Positions 25,306 to 31,772 of a stretch of DNA of 34,790 bases are shown here, one piece after another; within the stretch, counting starts at the first letter, position 1, and the number at the start of each line of letters is the position of its first letter. The stretch comes from Treponema sp. (GTDB taxonomy: Bacteria > Spirochaetota > Spirochaetia > Treponematales > Treponemataceae): contig JAILEY010000020.1 of NCBI GenBank assembly GCA_024687165.1, forward strand, positions 1-34,790, in the 5' to 3' direction. The translations under genes were made by a program, and so were the position numbers. The notes below the pieces were generated by a model. That model searched no databases and had not been told where the DNA came from. It was given only the letters and a program-made list of their open reading frames with translations.

Positions 25306-26081
25306 CATTTTTTTACGATGTCTACGAGATGACTTCCCGCACCTAAAAGTTCTGGTCGTTCTGCGTTGCACATCTGGTATTGCACAAAGCGGTCGAATGT
25401 TTCCTGGCTCATTGCGTTTAGTTCGCGCCTCATGTAATCTGCAGGACCATCCGGTGAAAAAATTTTTATTCTTTCAACGCCAGCCATTTTGTTTAAGCGG
25501 TCAATGTCTTCAAGACGGACATATTCGTAAAGCTCATCTTCTGACGGCCGCACATGAAATGTATCATCGATGTGGCCTGTTTCAAAAATAGGATTGATTC
25601 TTTCTTCGCGGAAACAATAGGTGATTACACTGTAGTCATTTAAAACGTAAGCCGTAAGAATTATGCCGTCTTTTTTTGTGATGCGTTTTACTTCGTTGTA
25701 TGCCTGAAGTCTGTCTTTGTCAGAATGTAAGTGATAAAGAGGTCCGAAAAAAATCGTAAGGTCAAAAGTTTCATCAGGTAAAAAAGAAAGATTGCGTGCA
25801 TCTCCCGGCCAGCATTTTACTTTTGCATGTTTGCTTTCAAGAATTTCAAGATTATGTTTTACAAGTTCAACTGCAGTAACATCATAGCCTTCATTTGCAA
25901 GAGCAACACTGTATCGGCCTGTACCTGCACCGATATCCGCAATTTTAAAAGAAGATTTATTTTCGGAAGGAAGATAATCATGAATGTATTTCATTGAAAC
26001 AAGATATTCAACCATTCCGTGGCGCGTAGTAAGTCTGTGATCTTCTTTGTGCTTGTTGTAGTATTTTTCAATCGGTGTCAT
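25302..26081 (-). CDS. Class I SAM-dependent methyltransferase
   Basis: 259 residues. The Rossmann-fold SAM site is IADIGAGTGRYSVALANEGYD (motif I near residue 48), followed by VTAVELVKHN (motif II) and FDLTIFFGPLYHL (motif IV). The family resembles small-molecule methyltransferases; the substrate is unknown. There are no extra domains. A TATAAT lies 8 nt upstream of ATG 26081 on the minus strand and no Shine-Dalgarno site is visible, so this too may be leaderless, though the -35 is weak. It converges on nrdG and is divergent from a small membrane protein gene, at the edge of the accessory stretch. Confidence 0.82.
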   Translation of the reverse strand: MTPIEKYYNKHKEDHRLTTRHGMVEYLVSMKYIHDYLPSENKSSFKIADIGAGTGRYSVALANEGYDVTAVELVKHNLEILESKHAKVKCWPGDARNLSFLPDETFDLTIFFGPLYHLHSDKDRLQAYNEVKRITKKDGIILTAYVLNDYSVITYCFREERINPIFETGHIDDTFHVRPSEDELYEYVRLEDIDRLNKMAGVERIKIFSPDGPADYMRRELNAMSQETFDRFVQYQMCNAERPELLGAGSHLVDIVKKC

Positions 26082-26108
26082 GAGAATGGATTATAGCAGA
26101 ATGAATGA

Positions 26109-26137
26109 TTAAAAATAAGTATGATTTAATGTATAAT
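26109..26137 (+). promoter_or_regulatory. Promoter of the small leader frame and membrane protein
   Basis: TTAAAA (26109-26114), 17-nt spacer, TATAAT (26132-26137), then 7 nt to ATG 26145. The -35 is only a partial match. Confidence 0.45.
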
Positions 26138-26144
26138 TTGAAAA

Positions 26145-26204
26145 ATGAAGGTGGAGAAAATTAAAATCTTCAAAATTATTATTCTATTACAAGGATTGCG
26201 ATAA
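26145..26204 (+). CDS. Possible 19-residue leader peptide
   Basis: Reads MKVEKIKIFKIIILLQGLR then stop. It begins 7 nt after a TATAAT, the same spacing as the leaderless genes here, and ends 43 bp before the membrane protein ATG. The composition is basic and hydrophobic. It could be a translated leader, a tiny membrane peptide or chance. Confidence 0.3.
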   Translation: MKVEKIKIFKIIILLQGLR

Positions 26205-26247
26205 ACGAATAACTGAATTACCGATAAAAAAATCATTGGAGGAATAA

Positions 26248-26436
26248 ATGTCTTTTATAAGTAAATTACCAGGTTTTCTAGAAATGTCTTGTTTTTGGCT
26301 TATTTTCCTATTTTTGGGAGGTTTCAGACTTTATGTTATGGCAAAACTGAAAATAAAGACAATAATGATCATTTCTTTAATCGCGTTTTTGGTCGGAGAA
26401 ATTGTTATATTGTATATTATTTTCAGAAAGTCTTAG
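26248..26436 (+). CDS. Small two-helix membrane protein, unknown function
   Basis: 62 residues with a strong GGAGG site 7 bp before the ATG, which is the main reason to believe it. Two hydrophobic helices (about 11-32 and 38-58) are split by a short basic loop (AKLKIKT), so both ends should face the same side. I recognise no family. A weak terminator follows. It lies between the methyltransferase and the broken ToxN gene; small membrane proteins are sometimes toxins or holin-like, but nothing here shows that. Confidence 0.6.
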   Translation: MSFISKLPGFLEMSCFWLIFLFLGGFRLYVMAKLKIKTIMIISLIAFLVGEIVILYIIFRKS

Positions 26437-26485
26437 ATAATTTTCAGTAAAATGAAAAAAACAGAATAGACAAATAAATTACAAT

Positions 26486-26520
26486 CCTATAGTTTTACAG
26501 AAGCTATGGGGAGTTTTTTA
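26486..26520 (+). terminator. Probable terminator of the small membrane protein gene
   Basis: CCTATAG (26486-26492) pairs with CTATGGG (26504-26510, one G-U) over an 11-nt loop, followed by AG and a T run. Confidence 0.6.
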
Positions 26521-26536
26521 TGTTAAAAAAACTTAG

Positions 26537-26932
26537 TTATTTCTTCTTAAAATTGTTGCAAAGTTTTTCAAGTTTTGAAAAATCAAGTGTCATTTCAAGC
26601 AAAGGCCTTCTTTGTTCAAGTCATAGGCTACAATTTCTGATTCGGGAACTGGAATCATGTTATTGAACCGCAAAGTTTCATAAAGCCTTTTGGAATCTTT
26701 CATATAAACCTTTATTAAAGTATCAAATTTAGGCTTTCCATTTTTTTGAGTAGTCTTTTGGTTTTGGAGATGAAAGCGGAATGAAATATTTGAAACCGTT
26801 AAGCTCTTCAATGATTCCAAGATATTTTCGGTGATAAATCCTTGTTTCGGCCTTGTTCGACATTACATTCGGTTCAGTTTTTCTAAGATAATTTATATAT
26901 TCATCCGTGATAATCACAAACTTATACGACAT
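26537..26932 (-). pseudogene. ToxN/AbiQ-family type III toxin, frameshifted and internally deleted
   Basis: The first 67 codons read MSYKFVIITDEYINYLRKTE and go on to YHRKYLGIIEELNGFKYF then IPLSSPKPKDYSK, the hallmark opening of ToxN-type endoribonucleases. At a run of seven A (plus-strand T run 26741-26747) the frame breaks. Dropping one A continues DYSKNGKPKFDTLIK to RFNNMIPVPESEIVAYDLN, again typical ToxN. After DLNKEG sequence is missing, and a third frame gives LEMTLDFSKLEKLC to a stop at 26537, which resembles the family's C terminus. About 130 codons remain of the usual 170. A terminator and short repeats sit directly upstream as in ToxI-ToxN pairs. The A-run shift could be an error or slippage, but the deletion makes the gene dead. 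Confidence 0.78.
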
Positions 26933-26946
26933 TTAATTCTCCAAAG

Positions 26947-26971
26947 AAAAAGGCGACCTGTTACAGCCGCC
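26947..26971 (-). terminator. Terminator between antitoxin RNA region and toxN
   Basis: Minus strand: GGCGGCTG and CAGGTCGCC form a hairpin with a short TAA-containing loop, followed by TTTTTC. It stands 15 bp before the toxN ATG, the position where type III systems carry an attenuating terminator. Confidence 0.7.
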
Positions 26972-27065
26972 ATTTACATTCTCCAGTTAAGGGGCGGAGC
27001 TTCTCCACGGTTAAAATATACTATGCCTGTTTGTTTTCGTCAGTTATTTTTATTTTTTGATTATA
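26972..27065 (-). ncRNA. Possible ToxI-like antitoxin RNA region, degenerate
   Basis: On the minus strand a TATAAT (27065-27060) precedes about 80 nt in which TTAAC(CG)TGGAGAA occurs twice about 22 nt apart (plus-strand TTCTCCA at 27001 and 26979; a third at 26937 forms the toxN ribosome site). Type III antitoxins are short tandem RNA repeats in this place. Only about two imperfect units are present, fewer than in well-known systems, and no convincing -35 was found. Confidence 0.4.
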
Positions 27066-27091
27066 TCATTTTATTTTGAACATTTACCATG

Positions 27092-27107
27092 ATTTACAAA
27101 CCAACAG
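27092..27107 (+). repeat. Left copy of a 16-bp direct repeat
   Basis: ATTTACAAACCAACAG, identical to 28311-28326. The surrounding 35 bp also resemble each other (TTTACC before, TTTCTTCTAT-like sequence after). The pair brackets the structured element, the RHS scrap and mazEF. Confidence 0.8.
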
Positions 27108-27157
27108 CTTTCTTCTATTAAAAATAAGAAGATTGCAAACAGTTCTTTGAAAATAGT

Positions 27158-27305
27158 CACACGGATTGGGAATTGCTGACGCAATCCCTGAATAAGAAAA
27201 ATTGTTAGATTTTTCAAATACAAGTGGTCAAGGCACGCTTTGCTCAAGGACTTGACTCACTTGTTTTTCGGCTTGTTAATAAATTATCGAGCCGAAATCC
27301 GTGTG
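27158..27305 (+). other. Multi-branched RNA-like element of unknown class
   Basis: CACACGGATT (27158-27167) and AATCCGTGTG (27296-27305) form a perfect 10-bp closing helix. Four hairpins follow in order inside: 27168-27188 (GGGA-TTGC/GCAATCCC, 4-nt loop, one bulge), 27196-27215 (GAAAAAT/ATTTTTC, 6-nt loop), 27221-27263 (CAAGTG-GTCAAG with CTTGAC-T-CACTTG, 12 bp with one bulge), and 27266-27297 (TTTCGGCT/AGCCGAAA, whose last bases compete with the closing helix). No protein frame is plausible. The layout suggests a structured RNA or a DNA element with mobile-element ends. Strand is arbitrary. Confidence 0.55.
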
Positions 27306-27436
27306 GTAATAAATTGCGATTGGAGACAGAGAAAGCGGGTGGCATAGACCAAGCCTGCCCCGCCGTGAAGCGACTTTAGTTGCGACCGAAGGGAGCAATG
27401 AGCGTTAGCGAAGCGCGCAAGGGCGGTTGACAGGAA
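27306..27436. other. GC-rich palindrome-bearing spacer
   Basis: Much richer in GC than its surroundings. It contains a hairpin at 27335-27363 (GCGGG-GGC with GCC-CCCGC) and short self-complementary words around 27366-27418 such as GCGAAGCGCGC. I see no gene. It runs directly into the RHS scrap and may be a dispersed repeat of this genome. Confidence 0.4.
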
Positions 27437-27689
27437 AAGCTGGCACAACATCAAGAACATCTACCTGGGCGAGACTCGGATTGTAACCAAGCTGGCTGCG
27501 GGTGGTGAAAGAACCATATATGAAGAATACTACAAGCAATTCTACTACCACTCAGACCACTTAGGCTCGGCTGCTCTGATTACGGATTATCGAGGCGACG
27601 AATACCAGCGGCTTGAATATACACCGTATGGGGAAATCTGGGTTGAGGGGCAGCGGGTCAAGAGCGAGGAAGGCTCCTTGACAGGATGA
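27437..27689 (+). pseudogene. Orphan RHS core fragment
   Basis: The plus strand reads SWHNIKNIYLGETRIVTKL, then EEYYKQFYYHSDHLGSA with ALITDYRGDEYQRLEYTPYG and EIWVEGQRVKSEEGSLTG before TGA. This matches residues 52-117 of the RHS protein at 33-1337 closely, with conservative changes, so it is a separate homologous copy. It has neither a start nor the downstream core, and its end departs from RHS sequence after EIWVE. The 8-mer TTGACAGG flanks it at 27427 and 27678. It directly abuts the mazEF promoter. Confidence 0.85.
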
Positions 27690-27706
27690 TGTTATTACAT
27701 AATAAT
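27678..27706 (+). promoter_or_regulatory. mazEF promoter
   Basis: Perfect TTGACA (27678-27683), 17-nt spacer, AATAAT (27701-27706). The -35 lies within the last codons of the RHS scrap. The predicted 5' leader is only about 15 nt and consists mainly of the AAGGAGG site. MazE-type antitoxins usually repress their own promoter. Confidence 0.68.
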
Positions 27707-27727
27707 TACACTGCAAGGAGGCTAATT

Positions 27728-27970
27728 ATGTTAGTACCTGTAGTTCCAATCGGAAATTCCCGTGGAATTCGTTTTCCAAAGCTTGTGCTGGATAAGTTCT
27801 TGGTAAAAGACAAAATGGATATGGAAGTTACTGAAAAAGGTATTCTTCTTACCCCTGTTAAAGACGTTCCCCGTGCTGGCTGGGCAGAGGCCTTTTGTTC
27901 AATGCACGAAAACAAAGAAGATGTTCTGGAAGAAATTCCTGAGTCGGGAGACTTTGAATGGGAATGGTAG
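27728..27970 (+). CDS. mazE: MazE-type antitoxin (AbrB/SpoVT fold)
   Basis: 80 residues. The N-terminal swapped-hairpin DNA-binding motif is clear: MLVPVVPIGNSRGIRFPKLV followed by DKMDMEVTEKGILLTP. The acidic C terminus (ENKEDVLEEIPESGDFEWEW) is the expected toxin-wrapping tail. Start 27728 is preceded by a perfect AAGGAGG (27715-27721); the open frame begins 14 codons earlier but lacks a ribosome site. The stop overlaps the toxin start by 13 bp, so the pair is co-translated. It is intact and probably active. Confidence 0.9.
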   Translation: MLVPVVPIGNSRGIRFPKLVLDKFLVKDKMDMEVTEKGILLTPVKDVPRAGWAEAFCSMHENKEDVLEEIPESGDFEWEW

Positions 27971-28287
27971 TAAATCAGTACAATGTCTATCTTGTGAACC
28001 TTGACCCGACCGTAGGATACGAAATAAAGAAAACGCGCCCATGCCTTGTTATTTCTCCAGACGAGATGAACCATAACATAGATACGGTTATAATCGCTCC
28101 GATGACGACAAAATCCCATGCATATCCAACAAGAATTCCTGTAAAGTTTGACGGAAAAAAAGGCTGGATAGTTCTTGATCAGATAAGAACAGTGGATAGC
28201 ATCCGGCTTGTAAAACATTTAGGAAAAATAACAAAAAAGGAAGTTTCAGAAGTAAAAAGAGTTATAAAAGAAATGCTGGTTGATTAG
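27958..28287 (+). CDS. mazF: MazF/PemK-type endoribonuclease toxin
   Basis: 109 residues of the MazF/PemK beta-barrel family, which cleaves mRNA at short sequence motifs when freed from MazE. NVYLVNLDPTVGYEIKKTRP holds the substrate loop, then CLVISPDEMNHNIDTVIIAP with MTTKSHAYPTRIPV, the core. KGWIVLDQIRTVDSIRLVK carries the conserved D-Q-I-R region, with R and the downstream residues near the active site. Start ATG 27958 has GGGAG about 8 bp before it; ATG 27964 is possible. Its AT-rich flanks, the 16-bp direct repeats and the nearby relics suggest horizontal arrival. Confidence 0.92.
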   Translation: MGMVVNQYNVYLVNLDPTVGYEIKKTRPCLVISPDEMNHNIDTVIIAPMTTKSHAYPTRIPVKFDGKKGWIVLDQIRTVDSIRLVKHLGKITKKEVSEVKRVIKEMLVD

Positions 28288-28310
28288 GTTTTCGATTTTT
28301 TTTACCTGCA

Positions 28311-28326
28311 ATTTACAAACCAACAG
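28311..28326 (+). repeat. Right copy of the 16-bp direct repeat
   Basis: ATTTACAAACCAACAG, identical to 27092-27107, 24 bp after the mazF stop and 8 bp before the end of the Rrf2 gene. Confidence 0.8.
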
Positions 28327-28333
28327 TTTTTAT

Positions 28334-28759
28334 CTATATATAATACATCCAGCTGTTGCTTTCTTTGTTTTTTTCTACAAGTTGTTTGAGTGTTACGGAA
28401 TCTACATAGTCGTTTATAACTTTTTCAAAATCTTTCCAGAATTCTGTTACGCCGATATTTTTTACAACGTTATTGTCCTGGTATGATGCTAAAGAAATTT
28501 CTCCTTCAAGTGCACGAAGGATTTCTCCTGCTGTATATTCTTCAGTTGGTTTTATAAGTTTGTAGCCGCCGTTGTTTCCGCGAACTCCCATTACAAGTCC
28601 TGATTTGCTGAGCTGAATTAAAATCTGCTCCAGATATTTTACGGAAATATTATGACGGTGAGATAAAAGTTTGAGAGAAATAAATTTGTCTTCTGGCTGT
28701 TCTGCAAGTTCAGTCATAATCAGAAGAGCGTACTGACCGCGTGTAGATATTCGAATCAT
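28334..28759 (-). CDS. Rrf2-family transcriptional regulator without the Fe-S cysteines
   Basis: 141 residues. The winged helix is typical: MIRISTRGQYALLIMTEL, NISVKYLEQILIQLSKSGLV and RGNNGGYKLIKP. IscR and other cluster-binding members carry three cysteines between about residues 90 and 110; here the stretch SLASYQDNNVVKNIGVTEFW has none, and the protein has no cysteine at all. It must sense something else, or bind DNA constitutively. It follows porB on the same strand and has an AAGGA site before ATG 28759. An inverted repeat upstream is the natural operator candidate. Confidence 0.88.
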   Translation of the reverse strand: MIRISTRGQYALLIMTELAEQPEDKFISLKLLSHRHNISVKYLEQILIQLSKSGLVMGVRGNNGGYKLIKPTEEYTAGEILRALEGEISLASYQDNNVVKNIGVTEFWKDFEKVINDYVDSVTLKQLVEKNKESNSWMYYI

Positions 28760-28776
28760 TTATATTCCTTTTTATT

Positions 28777-28829
28777 CCGTTGACTTGTCTGTCACACAAA
28801 CTAACATTTATAATCTTACAGGTCAACGG
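28777..28829. promoter_or_regulatory. Inverted repeat upstream of rrf2
   Basis: CCGTTGACTTGT (28777-28788) and ACAGGTCAACGG (28818-28829) match in 11 of 12 paired positions, 29 nt apart, between porB and the regulator gene. Each arm holds a TTGAC, so a -35 box overlaps a half-site on either strand. It suits an autoregulatory operator. Confidence 0.6.
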
Positions 28830-28847
28830 GGTGCAGAATGCTGCAGG

Positions 28848-29732
28848 TTAATTCCACTCTTCCTGAATTTTTTTCCATTTGGCATCACGACCTTCAATAA
28901 TCAATGCAATGTCTTCATCAGTAAGATGACGGAATCGGGCCTGACGCTTTATGTATGCAGAAACATCTGAGAATTCTTTCGGCTTGTGTGTGATATGAAA
29001 TTTTCCGTTTTCATATTCAGCAAGATAAAGAAGTCCTGTGTCTACAATTTCTTTTGCAACATCAATTGTTTCATCTGTTTTTACTCCCCAGCCTGTTGGA
29101 CACGGAGCAATCACATGGATGAATTTTGTTCCGCGGATTTTACTTGCTTTTTCAACTTTATTTATAAAATCCTGAATGTAACCGACGCTTGCTGTAGCTG
29201 CATATGGAATGTCATGTGCTGCAATTATTTCAAAAAGATTTTTTTTCTGCCTGAGGTTTCCGCGAACATTATGACCTGCTGGAGTTGTTGTAGTTCGTGC
29301 CCCAAATGGAGTTAAAGAACTTTTTTGAATCCCTGTGTTCATGTATGCTTCATTGTCGTAGCAGATGTAGAGCACGTTATCATTGCGGTCAATTGTGCCA
29401 CTTAAAGCTTGAAGTCCGATATCTGCAGTTCCACCGTCGCCTGCAAATCCAACAACTTGTGCATCGTTAATTCCTCGAGCTTTAAGTCCTGTAAGAATTC
29501 CTGTCATCATGCTGGCAGTTCCCGCGAAGGTTGAAATAATTGCATTGTTAGAAAAACAAAGCTGAGGATAATTGAAGCCGACTGCACTCATACAGCCCGC
29601 AGGTAAAACGGCAACAGCTTTTTCACCAAGTACTTTGAGTGCAATTCTTACTGCAAGACTTCCACCGCAGCCTGCACATGCTTTATGTCCGTAAAAAAAT
29701 TCTTCTTCGTTTAAAGTTTTTGCAGTAATCAT
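28848..29732 (-). CDS. porB: Pyruvate:ferredoxin oxidoreductase, beta subunit
   Basis: 294 residues. It binds thiamine diphosphate: GDGGTADIGLQALSG (98-112) and YDNEAYMNTG (125-134). C19 and C22 in HKACAGCGGS, with a later cysteine in APCPTGWG, bind a 4Fe-4S cluster. It completes the four-subunit enzyme that oxidises pyruvate with CoA to acetyl-CoA and CO2 while reducing ferredoxin. A 2-oxoisovalerate or other 2-oxoacid enzyme is the alternative, because the subunit plan is shared. Its start overlaps the porA stop by 4 bp. Confidence 0.92.
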   Translation of the reverse strand: MITAKTLNEEEFFYGHKACAGCGGSLAVRIALKVLGEKAVAVLPAGCMSAVGFNYPQLCFSNNAIISTFAGTASMMTGILTGLKARGINDAQVVGFAGDGGTADIGLQALSGTIDRNDNVLYICYDNEAYMNTGIQKSSLTPFGARTTTTPAGHNVRGNLRQKKNLFEIIAAHDIPYAATASVGYIQDFINKVEKASKIRGTKFIHVIAPCPTGWGVKTDETIDVAKEIVDTGLLYLAEYENGKFHITHKPKEFSDVSAYIKRQARFRHLTDEDIALIIEGRDAKWKKIQEEWN

Positions 29733-30916
29733 TTTGTACCTCCGTTAAGCTGTTCCTGTGGAATGCCAAGAAAGTTTACAGATTTTTCAATGTTGTTATT
29801 TTTTAAATCATTAAAGATTTTTTCAATTTCTTCAAAGCTGATATCTTTGCCACCAAGACCGCCGATGTAATTTACGGTTGGAATTTTAAGTTCAGCTTTT
29901 TTAAGTGCAGAATTTACATTTGTAAAAACTGTTCCTTCTGCACCAAAGGAAATATCTTTTTCAAGAACTGCGGTAGCTTTTACATTTTTCAGAGACTGAG
30001 CAATTTCTTTTTCCGGGAAAGGGCGCATGTAACGGATTCTTAAAAGTCCTGCTTTAATTCCGTTGTCACGAAGTTTATCTACAACCTGCTGAACAAGGCC
30101 GCTTATAGTTCCAAGAGTTATGATTACAAAATCTGCATCTTCTGTTTTGTAATTTTCTGTGAGTCCTGTGTAGTGACGTCCGAAAATTTTTTCAAATTGA
30201 TCTTCTGCTTCTGTTACGACTTCTGCAACATTCAGCATTGCGCGGTGTTCTTTATATTTAAAATAAGTGTTTGTATCAGGGCCTGCGGAAAATGCAACGT
30301 TTACAGGTTTTTCAAAATCAAATTTATTTTCAGTTTCAAATGGTGGAAGAAATTCATCTGCTTTCTCCTGCGACGGAACATCAACACTTTCAAAGGTGTG
30401 AGTTAAAGCAAAGCCGTCAAGATTTACCATGAACGGTGTCTGAACTTTTTTGTGTTCTGCGATGTAATAAGAGAGAAGTGCAAAATCCAGAGCTTCCTGT
30501 GCATCTTTGGCATATGACTGAATCCAGCCGCTGTCTAAAAGTGCAAGTGAATCACGCTGGTCTCCGTAAATATTCCATGGCAATGCAGTTGATCTGTTTG
30601 CATTCATCATCACGATTGGAAAACGGCCGCCGCTTGCATACACAAGACATTCTGCCATGTATAAAAGCCCCTGAGAACTTGTTGCAGTAAATGCACGGCT
30701 TCCTGCAGCACTAACGCCCATTGCGCATGAAAGAGCGGAGTGTTCAGATTCAACGTGTATAAAATCACTTTTTAAAGAGCCGTCTTCTACAAACTCTGAA
30801 AGCTTTTCAACAACTACAGTCTGCGGTGTAATTGGATAAGCAGAAATTACAGCTGGACGTGCAAGTCGAATTCCGTATGCAAAGGCTTCATCACCAGAAA
30901 GAAATTTTTGTGCCAT
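29729..30916 (-). CDS. porA: Pyruvate:ferredoxin oxidoreductase, alpha subunit
   Basis: 395 residues. Carries the pyrimidine-binding domain of the thiamine diphosphate site: ARPAVISAYPITPQT near 20, HVESEHSALSCAMGVSAAGS near 60 and FTATSSQGLLYMAECL near 85, with WNIYGDQRDSLALLDSGWIQ following. These details match pyruvate enzymes better than other members, but substrate is inferred. I place the start at 30916 (MAQKFLSG), which follows AGAGG; the open frame extends 32 codons back into porD. Second-last structural gene of the por cluster. Confidence 0.92.
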   Translation of the reverse strand: MAQKFLSGDEAFAYGIRLARPAVISAYPITPQTVVVEKLSEFVEDGSLKSDFIHVESEHSALSCAMGVSAAGSRAFTATSSQGLLYMAECLVYASGGRFPIVMMNANRSTALPWNIYGDQRDSLALLDSGWIQSYAKDAQEALDFALLSYYIAEHKKVQTPFMVNLDGFALTHTFESVDVPSQEKADEFLPPFETENKFDFEKPVNVAFSAGPDTNTYFKYKEHRAMLNVAEVVTEAEDQFEKIFGRHYTGLTENYKTEDADFVIITLGTISGLVQQVVDKLRDNGIKAGLLRIRYMRPFPEKEIAQSLKNVKATAVLEKDISFGAEGTVFTNVNSALKKAELKIPTVNYIGGLGGKDISFEEIEKIFNDLKNNNIEKSVNFLGIPQEQLNGGTK

Positions 30917-30929
30917 TTTTTTTAACCTC

Positions 30930-31226
30930 TTATTTTTCTGCTTCGATTGTAATTGCCTGGGCTTTGCAGATTTTTGCGCAGATTCCACAGCCCTTACAAA
31001 AATCATAATCAATTTTTACTTTGCCGTTAGATGCATCTTTTGAAATGACACCATCAGGACAATACAGATAACACTGAAGACATCCTTTACATTTTTCTGC
31101 GTTGATTACAGGTCGTATGTTTCTCCAGCCTGAATTTTTTGTAACAAGAAATCCCGCTTCGTAAACTGTTGCTTCTGGTACAGCTTCAAAGTCAACAGGA
31201 TTTTCATTTTTTAAATAAGGCTTCAT
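30930..31226 (-). CDS. porD: Pyruvate:ferredoxin oxidoreductase, delta (ferredoxin-like) subunit
   Basis: 98 residues. Two 4Fe-4S motifs are complete: C46-x2-C49-x2-C52-x3-C56 (CKGCLQCYLYCP) and C77-x2-C80-x2-C83-x3-C87 (CKGCGICAKICK). The subunit passes electrons from the thiamine site to ferredoxin. It overlaps the porC stop by 4 bp. Confidence 0.93.
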   Translation of the reverse strand: MKPYLKNENPVDFEAVPEATVYEAGFLVTKNSGWRNIRPVINAEKCKGCLQCYLYCPDGVISKDASNGKVKIDYDFCKGCGICAKICKAQAITIEAEK

Positions 31227-31762
31227 GCTGCACCTCCGGCTCTTTTAAAAACTTCATCAACAAGCACAACATTTTTTGCAGCAATCTTTCCCGGCATATA
31301 TTCTTCAACTGCTTTTGTAAGCTGCTCTTTTGAAATAATTTTGCTGAACCTTGCAAGAAGGGCAAGCATGACTGTATTTGTTACAGGCATTTTTAAAATT
31401 TCAAGAGCGATTGAATCTGCGTCGAATGCGATGATTTTAGAAGTATCTCCAAGTTCATCTGCTGTTTTTTTTGTGTTGATTAAAATCTTTCCGCCTTCTT
31501 TGATTTCGTTAAATGCAGAAGATGAAAAGAGTGTGTCATCAAGAAAAATAACGTAGTCTGCTTTTTTAATCTGACTTCTGTCGCCGATTTGTTTTGAATC
31601 TAATTTTGTAAACGCAAGAATTGGTGCACCGCGTCTTTCAGGACCAAAAGAAGGGAACGAGAGGGCAGACTGACCTTCTGAAAGTGAATATGCTGCTCCC
31701 AGAAGTTTAGCTGCCGTAAAAGCTCCCTGTCCACCGCGTCCATGCCAAAGAATCTCTGTCAT
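31223..31762 (-). CDS. porC: Pyruvate:ferredoxin oxidoreductase, gamma subunit
   Basis: 179 residues. The opening WHGRGGQGAFTAAKLLG and SFPSFGPERRGAPILAF are signatures of the gamma chain, which binds CoA. Start 31762 has an AAGGAAC site that overlaps the spacer after metI. With only 10 bp between the metI stop and this start, the por genes are very likely transcribed with the methionine transporter genes. Gene order gamma-delta-alpha-beta is the usual four-subunit order. Confidence 0.92.
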   Translation of the reverse strand: MTEILWHGRGGQGAFTAAKLLGAAYSLSEGQSALSFPSFGPERRGAPILAFTKLDSKQIGDRSQIKKADYVIFLDDTLFSSSAFNEIKEGGKILINTKKTADELGDTSKIIAFDADSIALEILKMPVTNTVMLALLARFSKIISKEQLTKAVEEYMPGKIAAKNVVLVDEVFKRAGGAA

Positions 31763-31772
31763 GTTTTGTTCC

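Noticed and set aside
27158..27305. tRNA, tmRNA or group II intron domain
   Set aside because: No T-loop or anticodon arm, no tmRNA-like ends and no domain V hairpin; the helices do not fit those classes.
27706..28218. 170-codon minus-strand frame
   Set aside because: Antisense to mazE and mazF, both with good motifs and ribosome sites.
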